Origin: Cellulomonas composti
Lineage (GTDB): Bacteria; Actinomycetota; Actinomycetes; Actinomycetales; Cellulomonadaceae
Reading direction: 5' to 3'
Length of the DNA stretch: 64,000 bases
NCBI RefSeq assembly: GCF_007990245.1
Contig: NZ_BJWG01000001.1
Coordinates: 62,001 to 126,000, forward strand
Within the stretch, counting starts at the first letter, position 1, and each line of letters starts with the position of its first letter. This document shows, in pieces, positions 51,262 to 61,765 of the stretch. The notes under the pieces were generated by a model. That model had not been told where the DNA came from and did not search any database. It worked only from the letters and a program-made list of their open reading frames with translations. The position numbers and the translations under genes are program-made.

Positions 51262-52860
51262 GTGACCGTACGCCGCGTGATGGGGATCGAGACCGAGTAC
51301 GGCGTGCTTCAGCCGGGCAAGCCGATGGCCAACCCGATGCTGCTGTCGAGCCACGTCGTCGCCGTGCACGCCGGGCTGCGCGGGGGCGGGCGGACGAAGG
51401 CCCGCTGGGACTACGACGACGAGGACCCGCTGCACGACGCGCGCGGCTTCCACCTGGTCCGCGCGTCGGCGCACCCGTCGCTGCTCACCGACGACCCGGC
51501 GCGGCCCGCGCCGTCGGGCGACGGTCCGCAGGACGTCGAGCGGCCGATGGTGGAGGAGTACGAGGACCCCGGCGCCGCGAACGTGATCCTCACCAACGGT
51601 GCCCGGCTGTACGTCGACCACGCCCACCCCGAGTACTCGTCGCCCGAGGTCACCAACCCGCGCGACGCGGTGGTCTGGGACCGGGCGGGCGAGCTGGTGA
51701 TGCTCGCGTCCGTACGCGCGCTGGCGTCGTTCCCGGCGCTGCCCGACGTGGTGCTCTACAAGAACAACGTCGACGGCAAGGGCGCGACGTACGGCACGCA
51801 CGAGAACTACCTGGTGGACCGCGCGGTGCCGTTCGGTGACCTCGCGGCGCGCCTGATCCCGTTCTTCGTCACGCGCCAGGTCTACACGGGCGCGGGCCGG
51901 GTGGGGCTCGGCCAGCGCGGCGAGCGGCCGGGCTTCCAGCTCTCGCAGCGCGCGGACTACGTCGAGGCCGAGGTCGGGCTCGAGACGACGCTGCGCCGCC
52001 CGATCGTCAACACGCGCGACGAGCCGCACGCCGACCCCGCCCGCTGGCGGCGGCTGCACGTGATCGTCGGCGACGCGACGATGCTCGAGGCGGCCACGTA
52101 CGTGCGGCTGGGGACGACCTCGCTGGTGCTGTGGCTCATCGAGCAGGCGGTCAGCGAGGGCGGCGCGCTGGGGGTGATCGACCGGCTCGCGCTGCGCGAC
52201 CCGGTCGCGGCCACGCACGCCGTCAGCCATGACCCGTCGCTGACCACGCGCCTCGAGCTGGCCGACGGCCGTCGGCTCACGGCGCTCGAGATCCAGCGCG
52301 AGTACCTGCGGGCCGTGCAGGCCCAGCTCGAGGTTCTGGGCGACGAGCCCGACGAGCAGACCGCCGACGTGCTGGCCCGGTGGGAGAGCCTGCTGGACCG
52401 GCTCGCGGTCGACCCCGCCGACTGCGCGCGCGAGGTCGAGTGGGTCGCCAAGCTGCGTCTCCTGGACGGCATGCGCCGCCGCGAGGGCCTGGCGTGGGAC
52501 CACCCCCGCCTGGCCGCGGTCGACCTGCAGTGGTCGGACCTGCGCCCCGAGCGCGGGCTCTACCACCGACTCGCCGCGGCCGGTGCGGTCGAGCAGCTCA
52601 CGACGCAGGCCGAGGTGGACCGTGCGGTCGCGCACCCGCCGACCGACACGCGCGCGTTCTTCCGTGGCGAGGCCGTCGCGCGCTACGGCGAGCACGTCTC
52701 CGCCGCGTCGTGGGACTCGATCGTGTTCGACGTCCCCGGCTCCGCGACGTTGCAGCGCGTCCCGATGCGCGACCCGCTGCGCGGCACCCAGGCCCACGTG
52801 GGGGCGCTGCTGGAGACGAGCCCGGACGCCGCGACGCTGCTCGCCTCGCTCGGCGGCTGA
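51262..52860 (+). CDS. dop: Dop, Pup deamidase/depupylase
   Basis: 532 residues, carboxylate-amine ligase fold. [13 protein letters not shown] carries metal/ATP-binding E10; the catalytic Asp is D119 in ARLYVDHAHPEYSSPEV; and a Dop-specific loop (GLRGGGRTKARWDYDDEDPLHDARG) distinguishes it from PafA. It converts the Pup C-terminal Gln to Glu and also removes Pup from substrates. GTG 51262 is 6 nt after TAGGGT (leaderless). Unlike mycobacteria, where pup follows directly, a 3.7-kb opposite-strand gene intervenes here. Confidence 0.96.
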   Translation: MTVRRVMGIETEYGVLQPGKPMANPMLLSSHVVAVHAGLRGGGRTKARWDYDDEDPLHDARGFHLVRASAHPSLLTDDPARPAPSGDGPQDVERPMVEEYEDPGAANVILTNGARLYVDHAHPEYSSPEVTNPRDAVVWDRAGELVMLASVRALASFPALPDVVLYKNNVDGKGATYGTHENYLVDRAVPFGDLAARLIPFFVTRQVYTGAGRVGLGQRGERPGFQLSQRADYVEAEVGLETTLRRPIVNTRDEPHADPARWRRLHVIVGDATMLEAATYVRLGTTSLVLWLIEQAVSEGGALGVIDRLALRDPVAATHAVSHDPSLTTRLELADGRRLTALEIQREYLRAVQAQLEVLGDEPDEQTADVLARWESLLDRLAVDPADCAREVEWVAKLRLLDGMRRREGLAWDHPRLAAVDLQWSDLRPERGLYHRLAAAGAVEQLTTQAEVDRAVAHPPTDTRAFFRGEAVARYGEHVSAASWDSIVFDVPGSATLQRVPMRDPLRGTQAHVGALLETSPDAATLLASLGG

Positions 52861-52877
52861 CGGGCGCGCCCGCGACC

Positions 52878-55800
52878 TCAGCGCATCGAGCCGACGTAGC
52901 GCGCGGCCTCGCGCGCGTCGCGCAGCCGCGCCTCGTAGGTGATGCCGAGCGCGGTCAGCAGGGCACCGCCGACGAACAGCAGCGGCCACCAGCCGACCCG
53001 GCCGAGCACCGGGCCGGCCGCCGCGACGAGCTGCACGACGACCTCGGCCGTGAGCACGAGCGTGCCCACGACGAACGGCGCCTGCAGCCGCTGCCGCGCG
53101 CCCGCGCCGACCGCGAGGACGCCGCCGACGACCACCACCGCGACGCGCCACGCGGTCGGCTCCACCTGCAGCCCGACGAACGTCGGGACGAGCACCGCGA
53201 CGAGCCCCGGTCCGAGCGCTGGCCACGAGCCCACCGGACCGCGCCGCAGGTCGAGCACGCCGATGACGAGTGAGACGGCGCCGGCCATGGCGAGCAGCGC
53301 GTCGGGCGCCGGACCGGCCTCGACCTGCGCGGCGAGCGCGACGAGCGTGAGCGCGGCGAGCAGCGCGAGCCCCTGGGCGCGCGGCACCGGCCGACCGGTC
53401 GCCGCGCCGCCGACCGCGAGCACCGACGCGACCACCGCCAGCGCGGCGATCCGCACCACCTGCGCGGCCGACCCGCCGGGCGCGGCGGATGCCGTGAGCG
53501 CGGCGACGAGCGTCGGCACCGTCGCGACGGCGAGCAGCAGCCAGGAGGCGGCGACCAGCGCCGGCCGGGACAGCCCGCGGGAGCGCCGCAGCGCGACGAG
53601 CGCGAGCCCGAGGACGGCCGCCGCGGGCAGCGCGTAAGCCTCGACGAGGTCCGTGGTGCCCGTCAGCGCCACGGCGGCCCGTCGCAGCGGTCCCAGCACC
53701 GCGAGCAGGGCGGCGGCCTCGGCGGCCGCGAGGGCAGCGGCGCCGCGCGGCCCCGGCCCGGCGAGGCGCGCCGCCACGGCGGCGACGACGAGGAGCCCGA
53801 GGGTCAGCACCGTGCCGCGCTCGACGGCGGTCGTGCCCAGGTGCCAGGGCTCGTCGACGAGCGCCGACGGCAGGCCGACCATGAGGGTCCCGACACCGAC
53901 GAGGGCCGCGCCGTCGCCGCCGCGCCGGACGCGGCGCGCCCCGATCCCGGCCAGCACCACGCCCCAGGGCGCGAGGTACGCCTCGGGCACCCCGACCGAC
54001 TCGACCGCGAGCCCGTTCCACGACGCGGCCGCGAGCAGGCCGAGCGCCCACCAGCGCAGCGACCGCCGGCCCGGTTCGCGCGCGAGCGCCGCCGCCGTGC
54101 CCGCCGCGAGCACGAGCTGAATCGTCGCGACGTGGTCCGTGCCGGTCGACCAGGCCGTGAGCAGCCCGATCGCGGCCGTCGCGGCCCCGGCGACCTGGAC
54201 CACCGCGCGCGCGGACGCACCCGGCCGCACGAGTTGGACCGACGCGAGGCCGATCACGGTCACGACGAGCAGCGCGGCCGCGCGGTCCGGGACGCCCGCG
54301 AGCGCGTGCAGCGTGCCGACCCAGGCCGCCGCGGCGGGTGCGACGAGACCGGCAGCGATGACCCGGGCGGCGAGGATCCCGGCCGCCGGCGGTACGTCGG
54401 ACGTCGCCGAGTCGTGCGCGTCGGTCCCGCGCCGGGCCGGGTGCCCGACCACGAGTGCTTGCACCACCACGAAGGCACCGACGACGAGCGCGCCGATCCC
54501 GCTCGTGCGGCCGTCGCGCCAGGCGGCGACCAGGTCGGCCGGCGTCCGAGCGGCGGCGTCGCCGCGCCCGAGGACCGCGACCGCCCAGGTCACCGCCTCG
54601 CCGACCGCGGCCGTCGCGAGCAGGGCGTTCGCCTCGACGCTCGTCGTGCCGCGCAGCGCGACCACGACGCACGCGGAGCCGACGAGGGCCGCGGCGAGGC
54701 ACGCGGCGTCGGCACCGGCGAGGTCGACGACGGCGCCGACCTGCACCAGCGCGCACCAGGCGAGCACCGCGGCGGCGACCGAGCAGGCCGCGCGCGCAGG
54801 ACCCGCGGTCGACGACCGCACCGACCACGTCCGGGCGGTCACGGCGAGCCCCGCGGCGACGGCGAGCGCGAGGGCCGACGCCCCCGCGTCCGGCAGCGTC
54901 GCGGCCACACCCGCGAGGGCCGCGAGCACGGCGAGCAGCCTCGGGTGCACCCGCCAGGCCGGCGCCGTGCGGACCGAGGCGAGCGCGCCTCCGGCGACGA
55001 GCGCGGCGAGCGTGAGCGCGAGCGCGACGGGTCCGGGCACGAGCAGCAGGGGAGCGGCCACCAGCGTGACGGTCGCGAGCACGAGACCCGCGTGCCGCCA
55101 GGCGGGCGCCCGCAGACCGGCCACGAGCAGCGCCCCGGCGAGGACCGCGGCGCCGACGAGCGTGGACGCGGCCTCGTCGGGCGCGTCCAGCTCCCCGGCG
55201 AACCGTGCGAGCACCGCGAACCCGGCCAGGACGGCGTCGGGGACCGCGAGCAGCAGCGCGGTCGCGAGCGAGGCGGCGGCGCCGGTGCGCACGAGCGCGT
55301 CGAGGCGGGGCCGCCGGGCGATGCCGGCGAGCGCGCAGCCCTGAGCGGCGAGCGCGACGCCCGCGGCGGCCGGCAGCGACCACACCGAGGCACCCGGGAG
55401 GGCAGGGACCGCGGCCGCGGCGACCGCGGTGGCCAGGACGAGCGTCCCGGCGGCCCAGGCTCGCCCGGCACGACGGGTGCCGCGGGCGAGGACCGCCTGG
55501 GCGCCCAGGAGCAGCACGGCGAGCGCGGCGGCCGCCAGCACCCCGGTCGACCCGACGTCGAACTCGCCCTCGAACGCGCGGTCGAGCACGAGCGCGCCGG
55601 CGATCACGACTCCGGCCACGCCCGCGCAGCCGGCCGCGGCGACACCCAGCACCCGGCGCTCGGCGCGCAGCGCGCGTGCACCGGTCGGCACGAACCGGAG
55701 CGTCGTGAGGGCGAGCGACGCGAGGAACGCGAGCGCGACCTGCGCCGGGCCGTCGGCGGCCAGTGCCAAGGGCACCGCGACGGCCGGGACGAGCACCGCG

Positions 55801-56612
55801 GCCGCGACCGTGCCCGCGCGCAGGCCCGTGGCCAGGCCGTAGCACGCGAGGACCGCCGCGCACACGACGAGCGCGCCGACCGCGTAGGTCGTGCCGCTGA
55901 CCGCTGTCACGAGGCCGGTCGCACGCACCGCCCACGCGTCCAGCAGGACGAGCGCGGCGCCCAGGCCCGCGACCGCCTCCGCCGACTGATCCAGCCCGCG
56001 CCGGCGCAGCGCGACGGCCAGCACGAGCACGCCGCCGGTCGCGACCGCGACGACGAGCGCGCGCACGGGCAGCGACAGCACGTCCCACGTGAACGCGAGG
56101 AACACGAGGCCCGCGAGGGCCAGCAGCGAGGCGCCGAGCACGACGAGGACGGTCTGCACCGGCCACGGCGCGCGCGCCGGCCGCGGGGCCGCCGGGCTCG
56201 CCCGGTACGCGGGCGGCCCGACCGGAGGCGCGCTGACCGAAGGCGCGCCCGGCGCGGGGTGGAGGGGTGCTGGGTGGCCGGATGGGGGGTGGACGGGCGC
56301 AGGCTGGACGGACGCGGGCCGGACGGATGCGGGCTGGACGGACGCGGGTTGGACGGGTGCGGGTGCGGGCGCCGGGGTCGGCGCGGACCGGCGTGCGTAC
56401 TGCTCGGCGAGGACGCGCCGCACGACGTCCTCGCGGTGCGCGACCGCCCCAGCGGCGGCGTGCGAGGCCTGCCAGATCGTCGCGCCGTCCGCGCCGGCCA
56501 GGTCCAGCCCGCACGCCGGGCACGCGGTGCCCACCAGCCACGTGCGGCACGCCGGGCACGTCAGTGTGTCGAGCAGGCGGCGCCGGGCCGCGTCCAGGAT
56601 CGCGTCGTCCAT
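52878..56612 (-). CDS. Giant polytopic membrane protein with N-terminal zinc ribbon (SCO7613-like)
   Basis: 1,244 residues. A zinc ribbon at residues 19-34 (C19-x2-C22-x8-C31-x2-C34: LTCPACRTWLVGTACPACGLDL) is followed by a helical stretch. A Pro/Ala linker with PASVQ/PASVR repeats runs over about residues 85-150. Then come some 30 or more Ala/Val/Leu-rich membrane helices separated by short Arg/Asp loops to the end. It resembles the actinobacterial membrane proteins named after SCO7613; function unknown. ATG 56612 was chosen because the zinc ribbon follows closely. It occupies the space between dop and pup, divergent from pup and convergent with dop (17 nt). Confidence 0.78.
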   Translation of the reverse strand: MDDAILDAARRRLLDTLTCPACRTWLVGTACPACGLDLAGADGATIWQASHAAAGAVAHREDVVRRVLAEQYARRSAPTPAPAPAPVQPASVQPASVRPASVQPAPVHPPSGHPAPLHPAPGAPSVSAPPVGPPAYRASPAAPRPARAPWPVQTVLVVLGASLLALAGLVFLAFTWDVLSLPVRALVVAVATGGVLVLAVALRRRGLDQSAEAVAGLGAALVLLDAWAVRATGLVTAVSGTTYAVGALVVCAAVLACYGLATGLRAGTVAAAVLVPAVAVPLALAADGPAQVALAFLASLALTTLRFVPTGARALRAERRVLGVAAAGCAGVAGVVIAGALVLDRAFEGEFDVGSTGVLAAAALAVLLLGAQAVLARGTRRAGRAWAAGTLVLATAVAAAAVPALPGASVWSLPAAAGVALAAQGCALAGIARRPRLDALVRTGAAASLATALLLAVPDAVLAGFAVLARFAGELDAPDEAASTLVGAAVLAGALLVAGLRAPAWRHAGLVLATVTLVAAPLLLVPGPVALALTLAALVAGGALASVRTAPAWRVHPRLLAVLAALAGVAATLPDAGASALALAVAAGLAVTARTWSVRSSTAGPARAACSVAAAVLAWCALVQVGAVVDLAGADAACLAAALVGSACVVVALRGTTSVEANALLATAAVGEAVTWAVAVLGRGDAAARTPADLVAAWRDGRTSGIGALVVGAFVVVQALVVGHPARRGTDAHDSATSDVPPAAGILAARVIAAGLVAPAAAAWVGTLHALAGVPDRAAALLVVTVIGLASVQLVRPGASARAVVQVAGAATAAIGLLTAWSTGTDHVATIQLVLAAGTAAALAREPGRRSLRWWALGLLAAASWNGLAVESVGVPEAYLAPWGVVLAGIGARRVRRGGDGAALVGVGTLMVGLPSALVDEPWHLGTTAVERGTVLTLGLLVVAAVAARLAGPGPRGAAALAAAEAAALLAVLGPLRRAAVALTGTTDLVEAYALPAAAVLGLALVALRRSRGLSRPALVAASWLLLAVATVPTLVAALTASAAPGGSAAQVVRIAALAVVASVLAVGGAATGRPVPRAQGLALLAALTLVALAAQVEAGPAPDALLAMAGAVSLVIGVLDLRRGPVGSWPALGPGLVAVLVPTFVGLQVEPTAWRVAVVVVGGVLAVGAGARQRLQAPFVVGTLVLTAEVVVQLVAAAGPVLGRVGWWPLLFVGGALLTALGITYEARLRDAREAARYVGSMR

Positions 56613-56757
56613 GGCGCGCATCCTCGCAGTGCACGGGCGCCGCGGGGACCGGTTCGCGTGGTGCGTCCGGGTGAGGACGGCGACGAGACGTCCGTGAGCC
56701 GCCCGGCCGATGGGCCTAGGGTGTGATCGGAGGGACGTCGAGGCGAAGGAGACGGAC

Positions 56758-56952
56758 ATGGCAGGTCAGGAACGCGTCAACCCGCGTCGTGACGACGAGG
56801 AACCGATCGACGACGCCCCCCCGGCACCGGCCACGCCCGCCGCCCAGGCGCGCGACGCCGAGGTGGACGCCCTGCTGGACGAGATCGACGACGTCCTGGA
56901 GCAGAACGCCGAGCAGTTCGTGCGCGGGTTCGTGCAGAAGGGCGGTCAGTGA
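56758..56952 (+). CDS. pup: Prokaryotic ubiquitin-like protein Pup
   Basis: 64 residues, the usual length. Acidic and disordered in the first half; the helix DAEVDALLDEIDDVLEQNAE binds the Mpa coiled coil; it ends FVQKGGQ. The terminal Gln must be deamidated by Dop before PafA can use it. The ribosome site GAAGGAGACGGAC precedes ATG 56758, and a TAGGGT at 56716 is a likely -10. Followed after 6 nt by prcB, so pup-prcB-prcA-pafA form one operon. Confidence 0.97.
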   Translation: MAGQERVNPRRDDEEPIDDAPPAPATPAAQARDAEVDALLDEIDDVLEQNAEQFVRGFVQKGGQ

Positions 56953-56958
56953 GCGCCC

Positions 56959-57813
56959 ATGACGCACGCTGACCCGTTCGCGGCCGGCCGGTTGCCGGCC
57001 GCCTTCCTCACGCCGGGCTCGTCGTCGTTCGTCGAGTTCCTCGGTGCGTACGCACCGGGCCTGCTGCCCGGCAACCGCCCGATGGCGGCCGGCGCGGGTG
57101 ACCTCGTCGCACCGCACGGCACGACGATCGTCGCGTTGGTCACGGCGGACGGCATCGTCATGGCGGGTGACCGGCGCGCGACGATGGGCTCGATGATCGC
57201 GAGCCGCGAGATCGAGAAGGTCTTCCCGGCCGACGACTACTCGGCGGTCGGCATCGCCGGCACGGCCGGGCTGGCCGTCGAGCTGGTCCGGCTGTTCCAG
57301 CTCGAGCTCGAGCACTACGAGAAGATCGAGGGCAGCGTCCTCTCGCTCGACGGCAAGGCGAACCGCCTCGCGACGATGATCCGCGGCAACCTGGGCCTCG
57401 CGATCCAAGGGCTCGCGGTCGTTCCGCAGTTCGGCGGCTTCGACCTGGAGCGCCGGATCGGGCGGATCTTCTCCTACGACGTCACGGGCGGCCGTTACGA
57501 GGAGCACGACCACCACGCGGTGGGTTCGGGTTCGGTCTTCGCGCGCGGCTCGCTCAAGAAGCTGTGGCGCCACGCGATGTCGAGCGCGGACGGCGTCGCG
57601 GTCGCGGTCGAGGCGCTCGTCGATGCCGCGGACGACGACTCGGCGACCGGGGGCCCGGACAGCACCCGCCGGATCTGGCCGGTCGTCGCGACCGTGACGC
57701 AGGCCGGTTACCTGCGCGTTCCCGACGACGAGCTCGCGGCGGTCGTCGCGGACGTCGAGGGACGCAGGCGCGCGGCACATGACCGCGGGCACGAGCGTGG
57801 GGGTGCGCGATGA
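56959..57813 (+). CDS. prcB: 20S proteasome beta subunit
   Basis: 284 residues. A 54-residue propeptide is cut before T55 ([24 protein letters not shown]), the N-terminal nucleophile; the conserved Asp and Lys follow in [22 protein letters not shown] Ser/Thr/Asp-rich C-tail is present. It forms the two inner heptameric rings. Its last codons overlap prcA by 4 nt. Confidence 0.97.
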   Translation: MTHADPFAAGRLPAAFLTPGSSSFVEFLGAYAPGLLPGNRPMAAGAGDLVAPHGTTIVALVTADGIVMAGDRRATMGSMIASREIEKVFPADDYSAVGIAGTAGLAVELVRLFQLELEHYEKIEGSVLSLDGKANRLATMIRGNLGLAIQGLAVVPQFGGFDLERRIGRIFSYDVTGGRYEEHDHHAVGSGSVFARGSLKKLWRHAMSSADGVAVAVEALVDAADDDSATGGPDSTRRIWPVVATVTQAGYLRVPDDELAAVVADVEGRRRAAHDRGHERGGAR

Positions 57814-58508
57814 GCATGCCGTTCTACGTCTCACCCGAGCAGCTCATGAAGGACCGCGCGGACTACGCGCGCAAGGGCATCGCGCGCGGCCGCTCGGTCG
57901 TCGTGCTGCAGTACGACGAGGGCATCGCGTTCGCGACCGAGAACGCCTCGCGGGCGCTGCACAAGGTCTCGGAGATCTACGACCGGATCGCGTTCGCCGC
58001 GGTCGGCAAGTACAACGAGTTCGAGAACCTGCGCGTGGCCGGGGTGCGCTACGCCGACCTGCGCGGCTACTCCTACGACCGCGTGGACGTGACGGCCCGT
58101 GCGCTCGCGAACGCGTACGCGCAGACGCTCGGCACGGTCTTCACCACGGAGTCGAAGCCGCTCGAGGTCGAGCTCGTGGTCGCCGAGGTGGGACGCACGC
58201 CGGACACCGACCAGATCTACCGCCTCACCTACGACGGTTCGGTGGCCGACGAGCATGGCTTCGTCGTGATGGGCGGCCAGGCCGACCGGCTCGGCGGGCT
58301 GGTCGCGGAGGGCTGGGGCGAGGGCATGACGCTGCCGCAGGTGCTCGGGCTCGCGGTGCGCGTGCTCGGGTCGCCGGTCGAGGAGGGTGGCGAGCAGCGC
58401 ACGCTCACGTCCGCGCAGCTCGAGGTCGCGGTGCTCGACCGGACCCGGCCGCGGCGCGCGTTCAAGCGCCTCGCGGGCGAGCAGCTGGCCGATCTGCTGG
58501 AGGGCTGA
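57810..58508 (+). CDS. prcA: 20S proteasome alpha subunit
   Basis: 232 residues, outer-ring subunit. The N-terminal gate helix is [37 protein letters not shown], then [31 protein letters not shown], the family hallmark. It docks the Mpa C-terminal tails. ATG in an ATGA overlap with prcB, TGATG overlap with pafA. Confidence 0.97.
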   Translation: MSMPFYVSPEQLMKDRADYARKGIARGRSVVVLQYDEGIAFATENASRALHKVSEIYDRIAFAAVGKYNEFENLRVAGVRYADLRGYSYDRVDVTARALANAYAQTLGTVFTTESKPLEVELVVAEVGRTPDTDQIYRLTYDGSVADEHGFVVMGGQADRLGGLVAEGWGEGMTLPQVLGLAVRVLGSPVEEGGEQRTLTSAQLEVAVLDRTRPRRAFKRLAGEQLADLLEG

Positions 58509-59869
58509 TGGACAAGCGGATCTTCGGGATCGAGACGGAGTACGGCGTGACGTGCGCCGCGACGGACGGTCGCGGGCTGTCGGCCGACGAGGTCGCGCGG
58601 TACCTGTTCCGCAAGGTCGTCGCCTGGGGCCGGTCGTCGAACGTCTTCCTGCGCAACGGGTCGCGTCTGTACCTCGACGTCGGCTCGCACCCGGAGTACG
58701 CGACGGCCGAGTGCGACGACGTGCGCCAGCTCGTCACGCACGACCGCGCGGGCGAGCGGATCCTGGAGGGGCTGGTCGCGGACGCGCAGCAGCGCCTCGA
58801 GCACGAGGGGCTGCCCGGGCGGATCCACCTGTTCAAGAACAACACCGACTCCGCGGGCAACTCCTACGGCTGCCACGAGAACTACCTGGTGCGGCGGCAG
58901 GGCGACTTCGCACGCCTGTCGGACGTGCTCGTGCCGTTCCTCATCACGCGCCAGATCCTCACGGGTGCGGGCAAGGTGCTCATCACGCCGCGGGGCGCGC
59001 AGTACTGCCTCTCGCAGCGCGCCGACCACATCTGGGAGGCGGTCTCGAGCGCGACCACGCGGTCGCGTCCGATCATCAACACGCGCGACGAGCCGCACGC
59101 CGACGCCGAGCACTTCCGGCGCCTGCACGTGATCGTCGGCGACTCGTCGATGTCCGAGACGACGACGATGCTCAAGATCGGCAGCACGGACCTGCTCCTG
59201 CGCATGATCGAGGCGGGCGTCCCGATGCGGGACCTGTCGCTCGAGAACCCGATCCGTGCGATCCGCGAGATCAGCCACGACATGTCCGGCCGGCACCCCG
59301 TCACGCTCGCGAACGGGCGGACGGTGACGGCGATCGACCTGCAGGACGAGTACCTGGAGCGGGTGACGGACTTCGTCGAGCAGCACGGCGGCGCGGGGGC
59401 CGAGACGAAGCAGGTGCTCGACCTGTGGGAGCGCGGGCTGCGGGCGCTGCGCACCGACGACCTCTCGCTCGTCGAGCGTGAGCTCGACTGGGTGATCAAG
59501 TGCCGGCTGATCGAGCGCTACCGCGCCAAGCACGACCTGCCGCTCTCGGACGTGCGCGTGCAGCGCCTCGACCTGGCGTACCACGACATCTCGCGCACCG
59601 AAGGCCTGTACAACCTCCTGGCGGCGAAGGGTCTCGTGGACCGGGTGACGACGGACCTCGAGGTGTTCGAGGCGACCGCGCTGCCGCCGCAGACGACGCG
59701 CGCCAAGCTGCGCGGCGACTTCGTGCGCGCGGCCCAGGAGGCACGGCGGGACTACACCGTCGACTGGGTGCACCTCAAGCTCAACGACCAGGCGCAGCGC
59801 ACCGTGCTGTGCAAGGACCCGTTCCGGTCGGTCGACGACCGCGTGGAGCGCCTGATCGAGTCGATGTAG
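58508..59869 (+). CDS. pafA: PafA, Pup-protein ligase
   Basis: 453 residues. FGIETEYGV (E9 metal/ATP site), catalytic base D57 in [37 protein letters not shown], and [31 protein letters not shown]. It joins the deamidated Pup C-terminal Glu to substrate lysines with ATP. It lacks the Dop loop, which separates it from the paralogue at 51262. The start shares a base with the prcA stop. Confidence 0.97.
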   Translation: MDKRIFGIETEYGVTCAATDGRGLSADEVARYLFRKVVAWGRSSNVFLRNGSRLYLDVGSHPEYATAECDDVRQLVTHDRAGERILEGLVADAQQRLEHEGLPGRIHLFKNNTDSAGNSYGCHENYLVRRQGDFARLSDVLVPFLITRQILTGAGKVLITPRGAQYCLSQRADHIWEAVSSATTRSRPIINTRDEPHADAEHFRRLHVIVGDSSMSETTTMLKIGSTDLLLRMIEAGVPMRDLSLENPIRAIREISHDMSGRHPVTLANGRTVTAIDLQDEYLERVTDFVEQHGGAGAETKQVLDLWERGLRALRTDDLSLVERELDWVIKCRLIERYRAKHDLPLSDVRVQRLDLAYHDISRTEGLYNLLAAKGLVDRVTTDLEVFEATALPPQTTRAKLRGDFVRAAQEARRDYTVDWVHLKLNDQAQRTVLCKDPFRSVDDRVERLIESM

Positions 59870-59926
59870 CGCACGGGTCGGGCACGTACAGTGTCAGGCT
59901 GCACTCCCGTGCGAGGAGAGGTGGAC

Positions 59927-60814
59927 GTGCGACGACTCCGGACGGCCTGCGCCGTCGTGGCCCTCGCGGTGCTCGCCCTGGCGGCCTGCACCGACGCGCC
60001 ACCCGAGCCGATCGAGGTGACCGTGACCGGCGACGCCGGGGTCGCACCGACCCTCACCTACGTCGCGCCGCTCGCGGTCGACAAGACTCAGCGCGAGACG
60101 ATCTGGGACGGCACCGGGCCCGTGCTCGAGGCGGACCAGCCGGTGCTCATCGACTACTGGCTCGAGAACGCGACCGACGCGACCCTGGTGCGCGAGAGCT
60201 ACTCGACGAACCCGAGCTCGCAGTTCCTCACGCCGCAGGACCTGGGTGAGGACCTCTACCACACGCTCGTCGGGCAGCACGTCGGCGCGCGGCTGCTGCA
60301 GATCAGCCCGCCCTCGAGCGACGAGTCCGCGACGGACTACCCGACCGTGACGGTGATCGACGTGCTGCCGACGCGCGCGTCCGGTGACCCCGTGGACGTC
60401 ACACGTACGGACCTGCCGACGGTGACCCGGGACGACGACGGGCGCCCGAGCCTGACGCCGGCGACCGGCGACGCGCCGACCGAGCTGGTCACCCAGCCGT
60501 TGCTGCGCGGAACCGGCCGACAGGTCGCCGCGAAGGACACGATCACCGTGCAGTACACCGGGTGGGCCTGGGACGGCGTGGAGTTCGACTCGACGTGGGG
60601 CCAGCGCATCCCGGTCTCGCTGTCCCTGCTCGACGTGCCGACGTGGGCGGACGCGCTCGTCGACCAGACGACCGGGTCGCAGGTCATGGTCGTCGTCCCG
60701 CCGTCCTACCCGCTGGGCGTGACGCAGAGCGAGGAGCTCGCCGGCCAGACCGTGGTGTTCGTGGTGGACATCCTCGACTCGCGCGCGCCGCTGGGCTCGA
60801 CCGGCGACGGGTGA
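59927..60814 (+). CDS. FKBP-type peptidyl-prolyl isomerase lipoprotein
   Basis: 295 residues. Lipobox LALAAC after VRRLRTACAVVALAVLALAA. Two FKBP-like units: a degenerate first (about 55-150, VLIDYWLENATDATLV) and a clearer second (about 190-290: KDTITVQYTGWAWDGVEFDSTW, VVVPPSYPLG, QTVVFVVDIL). A secreted folding helper anchored in the membrane. GTG 59927 sits 9 nt after AGGAG. FKBP genes follow pafA in several actinobacteria. A TACAGT in the 57-nt gap may be its promoter. Confidence 0.88.
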   Translation: MRRLRTACAVVALAVLALAACTDAPPEPIEVTVTGDAGVAPTLTYVAPLAVDKTQRETIWDGTGPVLEADQPVLIDYWLENATDATLVRESYSTNPSSQFLTPQDLGEDLYHTLVGQHVGARLLQISPPSSDESATDYPTVTVIDVLPTRASGDPVDVTRTDLPTVTRDDDGRPSLTPATGDAPTELVTQPLLRGTGRQVAAKDTITVQYTGWAWDGVEFDSTWGQRIPVSLSLLDVPTWADALVDQTTGSQVMVVVPPSYPLGVTQSEELAGQTVVFVVDILDSRAPLGSTGDG

Positions 60815-60940
60815 CGCTCGCCCGTAGACCCTGGCCGTGGACCTTGCCCGTGCACACGGCCGTGGACACGGCGGCGCGGACGGTGCCGGGCGCGGCAGGA
60901 TGACCGTGCGGGGGAGGCCCCCGGTGGTGAGGAGGTCGTC

Positions 60941-61711
60941 GTGAGCGTGGCCGTGCGCGTCATCCCGTGCCTGGACGTCGACGCGGGCCGCGTCGTCAAG
61001 GGCGTGAACTTCGCGAACCTGCGCGACGCGGGCGATCCTGTCGAGCTCGCGCACCGCTACGACGCCGAGGGCGCCGACGAGCTGACGTTCCTGGACGTGT
61101 CGGCCTCGTCCGGCAACCGCGAGACGACCTACGAGGTCGTGCACCGCACCGCGGGCGAGGTGTTCGTGCCGCTGACCGTCGGCGGTGGCGTGCGCAGCGT
61201 CGACGACGTGGACCGCCTGCTGCGGGCCGGCGCGGACAAGGTCGGCGTGAACACCGCGGCGATCGCGCGCCCGGAGCTGGTCGCGGAGATCGCCGACCGG
61301 TTCGGCAGCCAGGTCCTCGTCCTGTCGGTCGACGCGCGCCGCGTGACGGGCGAGACCCGCACGGAGTCGGGGTACGAGGTGACGACGCACGGCGGCCGTC
61401 GCGGCACCGGCATCGACGCGGTCGCGTGGGCCGCGCGTGCGGTCGCGCTCGGCGCGGGCGAGGTGCTGCTCAACTCGATGGACGCCGACGGCACGACTGC
61501 GGGCTTCGACCTGGAGATGCTGCGCGACGTCCGGGCCGAGGTGGCCGTTCCGCTGATCGCGTCCGGGGGCGCCGGGACACCGCAGCACTTCGTCGAGGCC
61601 GCGCAGGCGGGTGCCGACGCGGTGCTCGCGGCGAGCGTGTTCCACTTCGGCGCGCTCACGATCGGCGAGGTCAAGGCCGCGATGCGCGCCGCGGGCGTCG
61701 TCGTGCGCTGA
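60941..61711 (+). CDS. hisF: Imidazole glycerol phosphate synthase cyclase subunit HisF
   Basis: 256 residues, the usual length. [18 protein letters not shown] with the first catalytic Asp, [14 protein letters not shown], and [22 protein letters not shown] with the second Asp, ending in the phosphate loop [15 protein letters not shown]. Makes IGP and AICAR from PRFAR with ammonia from HisH. GAGGAGG precedes GTG 60941. No other his gene is in the window, so it is detached from a his operon or begins one broken up elsewhere. Confidence 0.95.
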   Translation: MSVAVRVIPCLDVDAGRVVKGVNFANLRDAGDPVELAHRYDAEGADELTFLDVSASSGNRETTYEVVHRTAGEVFVPLTVGGGVRSVDDVDRLLRAGADKVGVNTAAIARPELVAEIADRFGSQVLVLSVDARRVTGETRTESGYEVTTHGGRRGTGIDAVAWAARAVALGAGEVLLNSMDADGTTAGFDLEMLRDVRAEVAVPLIASGGAGTPQHFVEAAQAGADAVLAASVFHFGALTIGEVKAAMRAAGVVVR

Positions 61712-61765
61712 CCGTCTTCAGCGTGGATCGTCGTCAGCGCCGATCGTCCTCAGACCGGATCGCGC

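Noticed and set aside
50902..56634. 1,910-codon minus-strand frame over dop and the membrane protein
   Set aside because: It is out of frame with the real 1,244-residue protein, and its product is mostly Arg/Gly/Ala without membrane segments.
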